Source of the DNA: Certhia americana
Taxonomy: Eukaryota; Chordata; Aves; Passeriformes; Certhiidae
Assembly (NCBI GenBank): GCA_018697195.1
Contig: CM031878.1
Span: 41,858,514 to 41,922,513 of the forward strand
Direction of reading: 5' to 3'
Length of the DNA stretch: 64,000 bases
Both the position numbers and the translations under genes were made by a program. The notes below the pieces were generated by a model. That model saw nothing but the letters and a program-made list of their open reading frames with translations, was not told the DNA's origin and made no database searches. Positions 49,021-63,620 of the stretch are shown here, piece by piece (positions within the stretch are counted from its first letter, which is position 1; each line of letters begins with the position of its first letter).

Positions 49021-52000
49021 CACTACTTAGCTCGCATTCAATTACTGCTTAATTGATTACCATTTAATTTCCATTCACTGATTAATAGTAATTTGTTCAT
49101 CATGTAATCACTAAAAAGCCTTTTAATTAACATCAAAACCATGACTTCTTAGTTCACCTGCCACATGGTATTTTATACACCAGACAATATGAACAACTTT
49201 ACCAAATTAAGTTCAATTATACGTTATCAAAATTTAGAAAAATAAAAAAGGAAACCATGTAGAGATGTCCACCCCAAAAGACACTATGCCACCTTTCCTA
49301 TATATGCAGAAAAATAACAGTCCATATAGTCAGCTTAAAATAAAAACATGTGCACAAACACTTCAATGCAATTTCATTGAAGATACCAGAATTATTGACC
49401 TAGTTAAGAAACAAAGTGCTATACAAATAAGAGAGTTTAAAAATGTCTCAGAAACATTTTAACAAAGTACCTAATCTCACCAGAACAGTTACTGCTGTTC
49501 TGCAATCTGAACCTAAAGGAAACAAGATGGTCCCCTCAGAAATGAGCTGCCTATCTTGCCAAGGAACACTGACTTGTGCTCCCTGTGTATCCACAAAAAG
49601 GTCACTGCTGTTAAAAATGTCCATTTTGGGAAAATCCTGTGGGTAATACCTCAGTGGGAGAGTAAAACTCACCTGGGGTTCTACAGCCAGTGTAAAACCA
49701 CTGCAAACCTCAAACCATTTGACTTTCACACAGAACACCCACATACAAAGTGGTATATGGCTTACCTACATTGACAGGTATCCAGAGAAAGGGAAACCTA
49801 GAATAAACATGTCAAGGCTACAAGTCATTTTTCCTACGAGCTTTAAATTAGCTTGTTTTTACCAGCAAATCTTAAACAGACTCATTTCAGTTCCCAAAAC
49901 TGAAAGCTGCTGACAAAGCCATGAACAACTTGAAGTACTTGTTCCCTAAATATGGAAGAAATCTTTCAAATCTCAATTCTTAGCTTCTCACTATAAGGAA
50001 ATAAATAAGTAATGTGAAAAGCATACTCTGACACCAAATAACCACAGGATGACACTACTTGAACCCTGTAGTGAACTCCTAGCTATATTAACAACTTCAA
50101 ACTTGTACTGCCATATAGTAGACAGAAAATACAAGCAACATCCTCTTAAAAACCAGGCATATTCACAGATAGGATATAATTTGATAGATGTAAATTGAGT
50201 CTGCCAATGATACACTAATAAATTGCAGATGCCACGTGTCACAAACTGTCCTATCTTATCCAAGAGCCTACTAACCAAATGTGTTTAAACACACTTAAAA
50301 CATGCTTCACAGCATAAAAATCTGCTCTTTTACATTTTGAGTTTTGAGGATTTTTTTTCATAAAAACAAAGAATAAATCAAACCCCAATTTCTTAAACTG
50401 TCAAAACCACATTCCTGTGAAATATATTGTGAGAAGTGTAATTTATCAACTAAAGAACCCTCTGTTCTCTGTGATGCAAAGTATTTTCTGTTAAGTTACA
50501 TTAAGCATGAGAGGACTGAGACATTGTACCTGGACACTTCCTGTTTTGTTCCTCAGAAAACAGCCAGAGAAACTCCAGGATACACCTGGATTCAGCACAT
50601 GGTCTCTTGCCTGCCCTCAAGATAACAACTTTCTTGGTTGTGTCTGTTTCACCATTAGCTTGAAAGTATTCTGTGAAACAGAAGCATGTGGTTTGCTTAT
50701 CATCTGGGCTGTGTGACAGCAGGGGACAATAACCAGATTAACAGGACACAGGCAAGATCTGAAGCAGGTTCTTGTCCAAGGGAGCAGTCCCTGGGCATCC
50801 ATCTCTAGACTTCATCCCAGGAGGCACGCCCTGGCTCAGGGACCCGACGCAGCTTTCCAACCCCCATGTACAGCCTTGTGGATGTTATGTACCACTGCAA
50901 GCACACTCAGTGCAGGTAGCTGACGTTTTCAAAAGCTGAAGGAGACAACAGATGGATATGTAGATTACTGAGGTTTTATTTTTCTCCCCACAAACAAAAT
51001 CAGTTTCACCTGAATTACATTTACTCATTCATTCTGACTGCAGAAGTACTTCAGCCATCTGGCTCTGATGCACTGATGCAGCTGCTGTTAGTTCTCTTTC
51101 TTAAAATTTATTGTTGTTTGCTCTTAAGTATATTTTGTACCAGAAACACCCTATTATTTTTTTCCCAATACATTCCAGATTAAGCTCATGTCACACAATA
51201 AAAATTTTATGCACTGGAGACAGAGCATGACATTTGCAAAACTGAGTTTGCTAGCTACTAAGTATAACCTCTTTTAAAGAGGATTTAAATAACATGAATT
51301 TTTTAAAAATCAATTAATCCAGGGACCGGGAAGGTAAACTGTTCACCTTATTGTTCGTAGAAGATGTTTTCTATATGCTAAAACTCAACTCACAACGAAG
51401 TTACCTGCTTCTCAATTAAGTGCAGTTAGAAAAACTCCACTTTATATCCTTCTGCCTGGTGTTCAGAAAAAGACATTATGAATGCCGAGTCAAATACAGT
51501 GCTTGTGCTATCTGGAATCATAAAGAGACACAAATTTCACTAAACAAAAATTAACAGGGTGCGCAGCTCTTCTTATCAGGTTCATTTTTTTGGACTGATC
51601 AGAGAGTTCTATTCTGAATTAGTAAGAAGCTATCACAACAACATAAGATGTTCCCAAAAGAGCTTAACCACACAAAAAAAGCCCATAAAGAACCATATCA
51701 CAATCCTCCCTGCCCCCAAATAAGGCTATTTAATTGTTTAGCTCAAGGACAGAGAGCATTTGCTGTTTAATTCCTTTTAGCTTTCAGTTAAAATTTTCAT
51801 TTTAACTGAAATGTTTCATGTTCCTACACAACTTCTGACTTTGCATGTCTGTTCTTAACAATTCACAGATTAGACACACAATTTATTAACTAAGAAATCA
51901 GAAAACATATTCTGAAAAGGGATAAAAAAGAAGGTAATGAAGAACACACTGGATATGAGACTAGATCTGCCCGTGGTTACACTGCCCGAGGAAAGTGGTT

Positions 52001-53551
52001 GTTTAGAGATGTGATTTCATGTATCATCATTGTGCTATGCTGCATCCACATCCCATGATGACACTTCTGGAGATACCAAATGTGGCTGTGTGTGAGGGAG
52101 CTGACTTGCACAAGCAGAGCAGTGTTAGCTACACCAGACAGAATTCTGGAGCATACTACAGAAAGAGAGTCTGGACCAGCTGCTGCAGCTTCCACAGACA
52201 GATCTGACACAGACTGGCCAAGCCTCAGAGCATGACCCCTCCCAAAATGCCTCCCTGCCCCTCACACATTCGTGTACCTCATCCCCTTCATGGCCATCTC
52301 TGTAGGGTTGACAGTTGAGCATCCTGAGATAAATCTAACTTTGTTTTTAACATGTGACAATTGCAAAGCAGAGTCAGGCCATATAGCCTAGCTAAAAGTT
52401 GGTTGGGCGAGTTTTTTTGCTCCTGAAAAATGCAGTGTATTGCTACCCAGCACAAAGAAATGCATCAGAGCTGCATCATGTCAAAATAACTATTTCCACA
52501 TAATTGTAGCAAGAGCAAAAAAAAATAGGGACATAAGAAATTTTGTGTTTGGCCTAGATAAACACTTTACAATAGCGCTGTGGTCATAAATGGCTTCTAT
52601 TTTAAAATATCGAGTTACTTGTCAATAGCTACTCAGAGCATGGTGCCAAGTCAGACACCTTGTATGAGACCTGTCTGCCAGTTTCACAGAAAGACACTGC
52701 TGCTCTGAAAGAAAATAGAGGTGCCTAAGCTGAACATAGATGTGAATTTCTCTTTCAGCTGATGCTAGCTAGCAAGTCCTCTCTTAATGGAGTATTTTTA
52801 ATCACTGCAAACAATTAAGAGACCAGTACAATGTTTTCACCCATAAATAAAAAATCAAAGTTAAATTACAAAGGATAAGTTATCCAGCTTATTTATCAAA
52901 CATAGAAGGATTTTTATTTGCATGGTCATGCTTTCAGATAAAAGATGGAAGCATAAAACACAACTTCAATGAGAAAAATAATTATTATGTCCAAAACACA
53001 AACTGTTGTGTTTTTACACTGTTGATGTAACTGGGTTATTACTTTCTAAGACAGTTTGCAAAAAAGCACTTTGGTACTCTGACACCCAGACTCCTTCCCT
53101 CCCCCCTTACTACTCTGATACAGACTTAATCAGTTTATCCATTAAAGCAAGTTAAATAGTATAGGGAAAAAAATCAGAAAGCTATTACCAAAAAAAAGAG
53201 AACATTTCCTGGTTTTTTTTTCTATATGTACAATATACTCAGTAGGCAGGCAGTAGAAGTTCCAACACATTATTCAGTGGGAGAAGAAATGAAAAGGTTC
53301 TTGACATGTATCAAAAAGCTACATTACGAAAAAAAAAAAATTGATTCAGTAACGATTCAAAGACTTGGCCAAAACTTTGAGAAACATTACCAAGCAGGTA
53401 AACAGCCTATAATTTTTTCCCTGAACAAGCATGATTCATCATCTTAGATCCAGTGATCTTTGATATAATTTGTGATGTCAATTTTGAGATAGGATTGACA
53501 CAGCAAAGACTGGTAGTTACTATTAAAAAAAAAAAAATCATGCATCCTTAC

Positions 53552-53563
53552 ATATATATATAT
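53552..53563. repeat. Short AT dinucleotide run
   Basis: Six AT units next to poly(A) stretches. Confidence 0.85.
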
Positions 53564-56500
53564 AAAAAAGGATCTTTGAGTATAATCAATTATCATTAAT
53601 TCTATTTCCAGTATTTAAAAGGAATTAGTTTAATTGCTGAAACCAACCAAACAAATAAACAGGAGGCTCAGAGCAGCTATAGGCTTTTATCCTCTTTATA
53701 TGTGTGGGAAACTAAGGCATATAACAACTGTGTTTTAGGACAGCCATGGACATCCATAGCCAACTTTGTTCTAAGCACATGTGTTTCCACCATTTTAAGG
53801 ATTTCACTGTGTATCTTCTTACAGAGGTGGGGCATTGGAACTGCTTATACATGCTAAAGACAGAGACACTTTCAACAGGCCAACAAATATCTACTAGTTT
53901 TTGGAATTCTGTATGTTGATCTTTCATAATTTTTATGAACTGACATAAAAAAAGTAAAATATGTTCTCTTAGAAAGCAGTAGCGGAAGTTGTCCTGTACT
54001 CTGCTCACAGAACTCTGGAGTTCATTGAACAGTATGCCTTGAAAAAAACCGCACTGAATACACACTGCTGATTACTTTAATCTGTGATGGATTTAAAAGG
54101 AACTCTACACATCTGGCTTGGCATCTGCTTCCACTGCATTCTAGCAATACAACTATAAAGACATATTCAGATAATTGCAAGCCAAAATCACATTATTTTC
54201 AAAGGGAATCTTTTCAGTTACACAGTTTTACTGCTCAGAACAAACATAACAAGTTGTCCTCTGCACACCTGGTAGTAACACATGTTGCTCCTCACTTAAT
54301 ACAGAGAAGTTTAATCCATCTTTAAGTGGAAAGACTGATTGAAGTAAGAATATATAATATGGATATACTGCAGTGAAAGCAGCGTTCACAGAAACTGGTT
54401 CTCTACTAGACAGGCAAAATTACAGTATTCACATGGCAAGTTAAGAGTATATAGTTATACTGTACCGAAGTTACCATAAAAACTAATAACATCCTGTTTC
54501 TGATGGATATATGTGCTAGAACTGCATTTCTTTGCATAATTGCTCTTTGCCAAGCATTATTAAGTTGAAAGCGTGTTTCTAAAACAACAAATAAATATAT
54601 AGCTAAGTCATTGGTTGATTTGTGGCCACTAACATGCTTGTACTGCTTTGAATTTACCCAAACGTTCAGTCTTCTTTTGTTTGTTTAGTGTTTTTGTTTT
54701 ATTTTGCAAACTAAGAAGCAGAAAAAACCTCCCTGAAGTTTGAAACTTCATTGCGCATATAAATCCCAGATTAATTAAAGATAGCCTGCTTTGGAATTTC
54801 TAGTTACAAACAGAAACAATGATAAATGGATAGGTATGCTTCCCATCTGAAAAGGCCTCCGCAACACCATTAACCAATATTCCACACAAAGAGACATTAA
54901 AGTAATAATTGAAGATCGTGAACTTCTAGGGGGGTTTTTTTGGGTTTGTTTTTTTTTCTTCATAGGTGTTCAAATGCCATTTGGCGAAAACGAATTATGC
55001 AGTATCCATCAGTACCCTTAGAAAGTTATTCTGATGATTAAGTCATCTAAGTCTGAAAAATATGCCCCTTCATTTCCTTACAGTCCACGAGCACTTTCTC
55101 ATCCCAACCTTTCCCCTTAACTTTCTTCCCCCTCTTTCTTAAAGAACATTTTCTTCACCTCCTTACTTTTAAAAAGCAAGACACAGGAAGAACTAGAAAT
55201 AAGCATCTGTAAAGTATGCATGTTGGGAAACTAGTGCATCACTAGCCTTTTACCTTTTACTATTATTTTCATTATGAATGACATTCCAAGTAAAGACATA
55301 CACCGTTTTCCTTTAAAATAAATTAACCAAGGCTTTGTAGTAATTTTTCCTATTTCACAATTTACCTTGATGTTTTTGCCCTGAATGTATTCCATATGCT
55401 TTAGGTTTTTAAAAAATTACTAGATATCCTATTGTTCTTGTCTATGTATCTAGCTTCTGTAGGATGACCAAACTGGTACAGCTCAAATCTCAAAGTAAAG
55501 ATACTAGAGTGACAGAGGATGGAGAAGTTGGGAAAAGTGACCCTGAAACTACTAGGCATATTCCTCAAGATACTTGCACTAGTATATTGCTGCTAAGGCT
55601 GAAACTAATGTCAGAATTGTGTGCAACTTTTATCTTTCTGCTGGAATTTCAAACAAACAAAACAATCGCCCTCAAGGCTTGTCAAGCTACTCAGTTCTCA
55701 GTCTCTAGTGCTTTTCCTTTTTTGTGCTGTCTCTGTTCTTCCTGTTCTGCACTGTGAAGCAGGCATGTTAAATCCTGGGAACTCAAGGGGAAGGAGGCAA
55801 AAATTAGAAAACAAATAGAAAGAACAAGCCAAGCAGCCCTTTCATGCTGTGTTCACCTCTTTATGCAGTGATGGTGAAAAATCAGCCATTGAAAGAGAAC
55901 TTTCTTCTTGCCACAGATTCCTTTAATAGTTGTGCTCCTACAACTTTTGTTAATAGGGGAGCCTGTGCTTTCTGCTTCTGCTCCACGTTGTCCAGGTCTC
56001 CACACTTGGTCAGCACAGACATTTCTCTGTGTGAAAACACAGTCTTCAGACATTTCTCTTACCTGCTTCTTGCCTTCTCTTCTTTCTCAAGAATACCTGT
56101 ACTTCTCTCCTCCACTGAACACAAGTGGCAAGGAAAAATTATCAATAAATATTAAATTCTGTACTGGTCAAAACAGTATCTACTTACAGCAGGCGTTATC
56201 AGTGTGAAATAAAATCTTATTGCTGTAAGATGGCACAGCAATGAATTCTTTACCCCATTGTGGGCACTTTAATTTGGCCATCATGTTACCTGGCAATATT
56301 TGCTTATCCACAGTGAATGAACACTTTTGAGTACAAAGACCTAGCTCTGGAGAATTTGTTCGGCAGGGAGGAAAGGGAAGAAATGAGATCATTTGTAAGA
56401 AAACATATTTGAAAACAGTATCAGAAACTGTGATACAGATCAGAGGCATACTGTCTCCAAGCTATCTCTGTTGCATTATTCTAGTTACCTGCTTGCCAAC

Positions 56501-59500
56501 AGGTAAGGAAAGCAAATGAAATACACACGTATTTCCCTCTAGTTCCCAACGTCTGACTAAGCAGAAACCCTAAGTGAAGCCTAAAAAGTAAACGTTTTGA
56601 CCATAGTATTTCTCATGCCAAAACAATCACAAGGCATGGATTACTTCTGCTGATAACTTGTAAAGTCCTGAATAACAAATGTGAAGTATAGTATTTGTGC
56701 TGCCTCACTATGAAAAGAATTCTGCCTCCACACAGAGTAAGAATCTCAATAAATATAAGCATGAAGACTCTAGTGTTTTTCACATCACTCAAAACCATTT
56801 ACCCACTTGAAACAGGGAAATACAAGTTCCTTTTACTCAAGATTAACTACAGATTTTTCAGACAGCCAATGCAACAGGCAGTTTTTGGCAACATACATGA
56901 CAAAGTCAAAAGGCAAATGGCAGTGACAACTATTGCAGCTCTTTGTATCAGAAAGGACTACCAGGTTCCTTCAAGACCCAAACCAGCCACAGACAGCACA
57001 GTAAATTACAAAGCTTAGGTCCTGATGGGCTTCAGATCAGATGCTTTCAAGTTTAAGCCTGGAAAATAAATACTTCTCCAGAACCTTCTACACTACTCTC
57101 ACCATCTGGTGACTTATTCTACTTTTCAGACAGGCAAACTTAGTTAATCAGTTATTTCTCTTGACTAAGTCAAAGGACTACTTAGTTCCTTTGACCACAA
57201 GGTAAATATATATTCAGAAACATAATCCTGGCTCCAACTGTTATTATGGAGAAAAAAGACAAACCATAACAATTTCCTAATATATAAATCCACTACTTTT
57301 ACTGGTACTGCCATGGTCAGCACATGTTTCCCTTTCAAAACACAGACATAGTGTCACTTAACACAGCAGAACTTGTCTCATGCCCTCATTGCAGCAATGT
57401 AGAGACAGAAACCACTGACTAGTACAACAGTTTCATTTTCTCTCAAGAACTACTTGTGGCATATGACCACAAAACAGCCATTAGAGAAGTTTTGAAAAGA
57501 CAAAAATAGCCCAAACTAGCACACTGTCTTTTACAAAAGAAGTACAATGAGAGATTTTTTTACTTTGAGAGATGATGCACAATTTTCTTTAGTTCTATGG
57601 AGACACTTTCCCCTATCTCCAGTTACCTTGGACTCCTAAGAAGCTTTACAGACACTTTTGAAAAAGACTCTGTAATGGCTTTGAAATATACAGCTGGTAT
57701 TTACAACTGGTAAATATCTTCATATATTCATTCACAAACTGCAGTTTGCTCTAGTGCTCTGTCTGCACATTACAGAAGTGCTGTGAAACTGCATTCTCAT
57801 GACAAGTTAAGCTGTAAAATTCAGCAGAAGCCTCTCCATCACAGAAAAAAAGAAAGGCGTTTCCGGCCTTCACACTTGTCTTAATTCAGTCTGGTTTTGT
57901 TTGTTTGTTTTGAGTTATTTATTAACATAAAAGTATTTCATTTGTTCATTCCAGTATTTCAACCTTTCCAGTTCTTTGCTGAGTCATTAGAGTTTTGCTG
58001 GAGGGTACAATCGAATCTGCATGTGCAATTGACTTAAGTAAATAAACTCAAATGAAAGAAGCAAGTTTAAAAGTTTCTCTGTTCTGAACAAGGTCCCATC
58101 TCCCCAATGTCACACAACTGTTCATTTTTCCTTCTCAGTGTGTGGGTGGGGTGGGAGACATTTTCCTTGTATCTACTGACAAAGATTCGCTCTGCATGTT
58201 TGGGAAACAAAAGCCCAAAAACCACACACAAATTCCTTTGCCTGCAACAACAGTTTTTATCTGAGAGTTAAGATAAAGGTGTAAGAAGTACACCCTTGGA
58301 TAAAAGTTGCAGTTGCTCTTGAACATGTTTTTCCTTCTCAAATAAAGGAAAAGGACTGTTAGAGATAGTGTCAAACTTTCAATCTGTAGCTTTGATTTCA
58401 GTCGCAACTTCTGAAAAGAGCAGAAGATACAACTACTAAATTAAACATTTAAGTACAGTCTCAAATCTTCTCCTAACCCAAAATGTTTCCCTGAACTTTC
58501 CTACCCCTCATAAAAAAAAAAAAAAAAAATACAGAGAATTCTACAATTTGAGTATTGAGGTAAAACATCTAAATATTTTAACACTTGACCTTTCCCTCTG
58601 CACTTTATAGCAAGTCAACAAATATACCCAATAAAAGGAACATGTTCTCCTTAGCTTTCACCTTCAGTGCTCAGGTCGAGAGGCCAAAAAAAAGGGAAGC
58701 CAAGAAATTAGAAACTCATTCATTCTACCATCAAGCTTCATTAAATCTTGCTTGAACAGTTTAATATGATCATAGCTTTTCACCCAGCTCCTGAGCAGGA
58801 CAATAGTGCCTGTGTTGCATAGTCAGTGGAAGTGAACGTGGTCCTGGATTTGCAATTATCTCAGGTCAGCATTTTGGCCTGATCAGAAAACATCGAGGAA
58901 TCACCACATCTGCTCTGAGCTGTGACTTACAATCAGCTTACAGGACAAATAGCACAGACTGCATCTAGGAGGTACAAAAGTGCAAGGGAGAGCAAACAAA
59001 GATCTGAACATATCTTGTTAAAAAATGTCTACTGCATTTGTCAAAAAACTGGAAAAAAATAAAATAACCGAAATTTCCTCATTACAGTAACTAGATGAGC
59101 ATCATGCAGTCAGTAACAGCATCTTCACTACCAAGGTGCATTTGCTTCCTAAGGGATTTGATTCCCCTTTTTTCTCTGGAGAAATAAGAAGTGATGGCTC
59201 ACATGCAAGATTCAGCAGAAGGCCAGATATGGCTGTGGTCCTTTCACATGGAATAATCAGTCACTGCCCCAAAGCCCTCTTTGTCTGCCACTCAGACACA
59301 GATCATTTGGTTTAAGGTATTCACTATTCAGACTCTCCCTCAAACAAACGCCCCCTCTCTCCTAGACATGCAGCCCAAACTGTGGCTTTTGAATCCCTAT
59401 CCACAGCTAGGTAATTAATGAAGCCTACTGTATTCTCATCAGTGGAGTTATCCTCAACTCATTCATGGAACTTCCCATGGAAATAGATCAGATTGCTGCA

Positions 59501-59938
59501 CCTTAGAAATTAAATATTTCACATCAGTTTTTCTAGAAAACATCTGTCACAATGAGCATAACCACCTTAGAAACATCAATGCAAATAATCCTTTGAGTGA
59601 GAACACTTTTAAAAACAAATTCTTTTCTTACACGATTGCATCTTTAAGGATTTTCTGCAACTACACTACAAAAATCAGCTCAAACTGACTTCTTTCATGC
59701 TCTTTAACTGGTGACAACATCTGAACTGTACCAAACAACACTGTGAATTCTCCAGAAAATGCACTATCAAGACTCCTAAAAGCAACAAACACACTGGCAT
59801 GTCTTTAGTCATTGGTTTATCTATGTACTAAAAGACACATGGATATATTTCAGTCCAAGGGTCAGAATTAAAACAAAACAACAAAAATATATATCCCTAG
59901 AAAGAATAACAGGAACACAGGTTCATCTAAATAATATG

Positions 59939-60300
59939 CTACCCTTTCAATTTGCTCATCCTTAACCCTCCAGCCATCCCGTGCTGGGAAGCTGCCCTCA
60001 TTCTTTTCTCCAGGCCCTTGTTGCTAGGGTTGCAGCTGCACAGCTCATTGCTGTTGAAGCACATGTCTCTAGAGGGGGACACAAAGGGTTTCATTATCTG
60101 CTCCTCCCAGCCGCCAGATAAGAGCATTCCCCCCTCTCCCCCCCAACAGAAAGCAGGCAGGCAAGCCTGCCAGACGTGACCACTGACATGAAGGGCTGCA
60201 GAAGGCACAGTGCCCTGGCTCAGCTACCTGTCACCACCAGCTCACTCCTTTGCAAGGACACACTGCAGGAGCTGCTCATTTATGATCCACTCTTGACTCA
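59939..60300. promoter_or_regulatory. GC-richer block with GATA and E-box motifs, candidate enhancer
   Basis: This roughly 360-bp block is visibly richer in G+C and CpG than its surroundings. It contains two oppositely oriented GATA motifs 22 bp apart (TTATCT at 60094-60099, AGATAA at 60116-60121) and a CAGCTG E-box at 60033-60038, with a C-rich run at 60130-60145. GATA/E-box pairings mark many blood-cell enhancers, and CDC42SE2 is expressed in lymphoid cells (general knowledge). An alternative first exon or an unrecognised repeat is equally possible. Open frames on both strands here match nothing I know. Confidence 0.25.
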
Positions 60301-60925
60301 TGGCTTGATGGGGAGCTCACACTGCAGTTCAACTTAAGAACTACTGAGACGAGACATGTATTTTTAAAGCTCGTAAGAACAGCCTCCTAATAAACTCAGT
60401 CTTCCAGAAAGAGCTCTGTTTAAGAGATGTGGCCTTCTCTGGGACATACAGATTAAAGACAGAAAACAGAAAAGGACTCAATCACCAAATCAGCATACTG
60501 TGGTCTAAAGCACTGTTCATTTGCACTGAACAACCTTCCGGTGGTTTAATTTAAATATTTATTGGCATTAGAGCTAGATTCATTCTGCACATTTGTAAAG
60601 GAGAGGGATATAAGCAGTGTTTCCACTCAGAAAATGTAGCTAAATAAATGAAATTAGAAATATTAAAAAATGAATTATTTCTTGGATGGCTTTTGGTATC
60701 TTCCTTCTTGTAAATGCCAAAATATTGTCAGCAATTTCCTAAAAAGAAGTTGTTTAGCATTTCTGGTTCCAGAAGAAAGAAAACAATTAAAATTGATTGT
60801 TTTCATTTTGGATTTCTCTGTCTCAGGGCAAAAATTTACTGCGGAAGAGCAGAAAATTATCAGAGAAGAGAGACATTAACTCTTCATGAGAACCCTGAGT
60901 CTCAACACACAATAATTGATAAATC

Positions 60926-60947
60926 TTTTTTTTTTTTTTTTTTTTTT
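60926..60947. repeat. Poly(T) run
   Basis: An uninterrupted run of 22 T on the plus strand. Confidence 0.9.
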
Positions 60948-62387
60948 ACAAGCAGTTTACAATGAAAACAGAATATTTATTTCATGTACATCTTATACAT
61001 AGGCTTTAATGAAGTGTTTACCAGTTACACATTAATAGCAGATGCAGTGACTAAATAGAGTACAAAAGCATTCCCACACAGGGTGTCAGACTATCACACA
61101 TCAAAAGGTGGAAAGGAAATCACAGTTAATCTAGACTTCTGCTAAAGGCCAGACTAGTTTTTCACTTCATGTCATCAAATCAGCAGTCCTGTACTTGTCT
61201 CTTTACAACAGTGGAGAAAACGTCTAGGATCTGTGCCAGCTCCAAGGAAACCAAGTTTCCATAGAAGGCAATATGAATTCCATTGTTCCCTGCCCATAAG
61301 ATTACCAGAGCAGGCTGGTAAGGATGTGCACTTACTACACTCCTGAATAGTCAGGGGATGATGTCTTCCAGATACTGTCTGAAACCAAAAGGCTGGTACC
61401 TGTCTTGTGATCTGACAATTGTGACCCAGGACTGGAAGGGCCATGGGAAGAAGCATGCTGTTTTAACCCTGTATTAAAGGACAGCCCAGTCTAGTTCATG
61501 GTAACTTTTTGAGAAACAGATCAGACCTTCCCTCATGTGTTCCCCCTTGGAAGTTCTATGGACGTCTTCAAGCCTCACAATTATTTCTGAAGGGCACAAA
61601 GCAGAGTTGAGCAAACCTCACTTCTTTCAACAAAATAAAAGTTCACATTTTGAAAAAAACAGCACATTTACAATTAACTGTCTCAGTTCCATGTAAAGCA
61701 TCTAATCCTGAAGAATTCAACTATTATTCAAGGACCCTGAGTGAAATACGTCTAGTAAAACAGAAGGTTGTTTTTTTTTTCTTAACCTACAATTGTGGGT
61801 TTTCTTTCATCATGTGAATAGATCATAAATATTAAAGCAGGAACAAAATAAGATCAAGAAATGGTGCAATTTACCATGCAAAAATACCACTGTTTGCTTG
61901 CAATCCTATGTATTTCAGTATTTGATTCCACCTGCTCTTTCATTTAGCCTTATATCTCTCTCTCCCCCTCCTGTTGCATAGCTCTGTCACTGAGATGACA
62001 GAACAACTATTAGAATGAACTTTAATTTCCATGTTAAAGACATACATCAACTAGAGTACAAGGAAAAAAAAAAAAAAATCACCACAAACAACACATATAT
62101 TTTACATTAGGCAGCCCATAAGGCAGAAGTAATTAGAAAAAATAAAGAGGGATAAGAGAGGAGCAGTAGAATAACACACAGAGATGCTGAAATAACTGCA
62201 GTTCTTGAACAAGCAATGTAGTGAATAATGCTGACACCTGTCAAAAGAGAGTGAATCTTTTCATGTCTCTAGTACATCCATTATTGAACATCTGAAAATA
62301 ACTAGCAGGTGTGTATGTTTTTACATAGCTAGATAGATATCTCAAGCGCTTCAACTGCTCCAGTGAGATGTGCACAAACCTATCACT

Positions 62388-62409
62388 CCCCCCCCCCAAA
62401 AAAAACCCC
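62388..62409. repeat. Oligo(C)-oligo(A) run
   Basis: A run of C directly followed by a run of A and CCCC. It is similar in kind to the A/C tracts at 26.8-27.3 kb but much shorter. Confidence 0.8.
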
Positions 62410-63469
62410 TTACAATTTAACTTGCTTTGTAATATACTGATATCCCAGACAGCGCAAAATTTAGACAGCACTGGTAATACCAGTAGTAACTTAGTGCATA
62501 GTGGTTGTCAACTCTGACAAATATAATACAAATATAAAAAAAGACACAGAACTTAAGATTTTTGCAAAAATTCTGAAAACAATAGTCTAAACTACATCTT
62601 TTCACCTCTTGATGAATATCCTGTTTTACTGCAATATTGAAAGTGCAGTTTATAAAAAATTAAGTACTCTTTAAGTGTACCAATACTAACCGCACAACAG
62701 TGAGATAGTAAAAAATCTCTTAGAAGCTTTTCTGAGAAGTTACTGCTCTTAATTTGTCAAGTGATAGACTTCTAGTCCTTTTGAAACTGGCTTCTGCAAA
62801 ACAAGCTATTACTTTTGGATCTATGTGAATCCTGTTTCTAGAGGATTCTCAACTATATTAAAAAAAAAAAAAAGGGGGCAGTGAAACAAACAAAAAACCA
62901 CTTCCACACTTGAGCTAAACTTGAACTACCAAATTAGCAATAGTTGCAGTGCTACTCTATTGTAAAGTTTCCAGTGAGTAAATGCTACGTGACTTCTTTA
63001 AACACATATGGAAATGAAAGCATATGAACCTCTAGAGAAAAGCACACATGCTTTTGTAACAGTTTGTGTGGGACACATAATGGAGACTTTTCTGCTACAA
63101 AACTTTATACTGGCGAATTAGATAGCTATTTACAAGGGGTTACTAGTCACAGCAAAACCAGTATATAGGACCAATATATAGGTTACCAAAGAGTATCCAT
63201 GAGCATCTGATAAGACTTTAAAGATCCCTTTTAGAAAAAACAATTTTGTAATTTGTAACACATATCAATTCCCTTCTCTGTAAATGGCAATGCAGTCAGT
63301 ATTTGCAGAGCTATCAACTTTTTCCTGGGATTTAAAAACAGAAACAGTTATGGTCTTTCTCCTGCACCACCCACCAGGAAGGACTTCATGATGTAACACT
63401 ATCCATCAGCCCTTAAATTCTGGGTCAAAATAAGAGAATCTTCAAAGTACCAACCACTACAGCTGTTCT

Positions 63470-63620
63470 GAGATACAAGCAGCAGAAAGGAAGAGGCAGA
63501 AAGGTAACAGGAAGGGTTAGTGCTACATTGGAGGTAACAGGATATGCTGGAGTTCTAACAGGGGAAAGAGATGAAGAGGAGAAGCAAGACAGACCACAGC
63601 AGAGAGAAAGAAACCACAGT
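63470..63620 (+). repeat. Purine-rich stretch
   Basis: About 150 bases dominated by A and G on the plus strand (AGCAGAAAGGAAGAGGCAG, GAGATGAAGAGGAGAAGC). No periodic unit is evident. Confidence 0.6.

Noticed and set aside
53712..54065. 117-codon minus-strand ORF
   Set aside because: No domain or family resemblance, no flanking splice sites of note, and composition like neighbouring intron.
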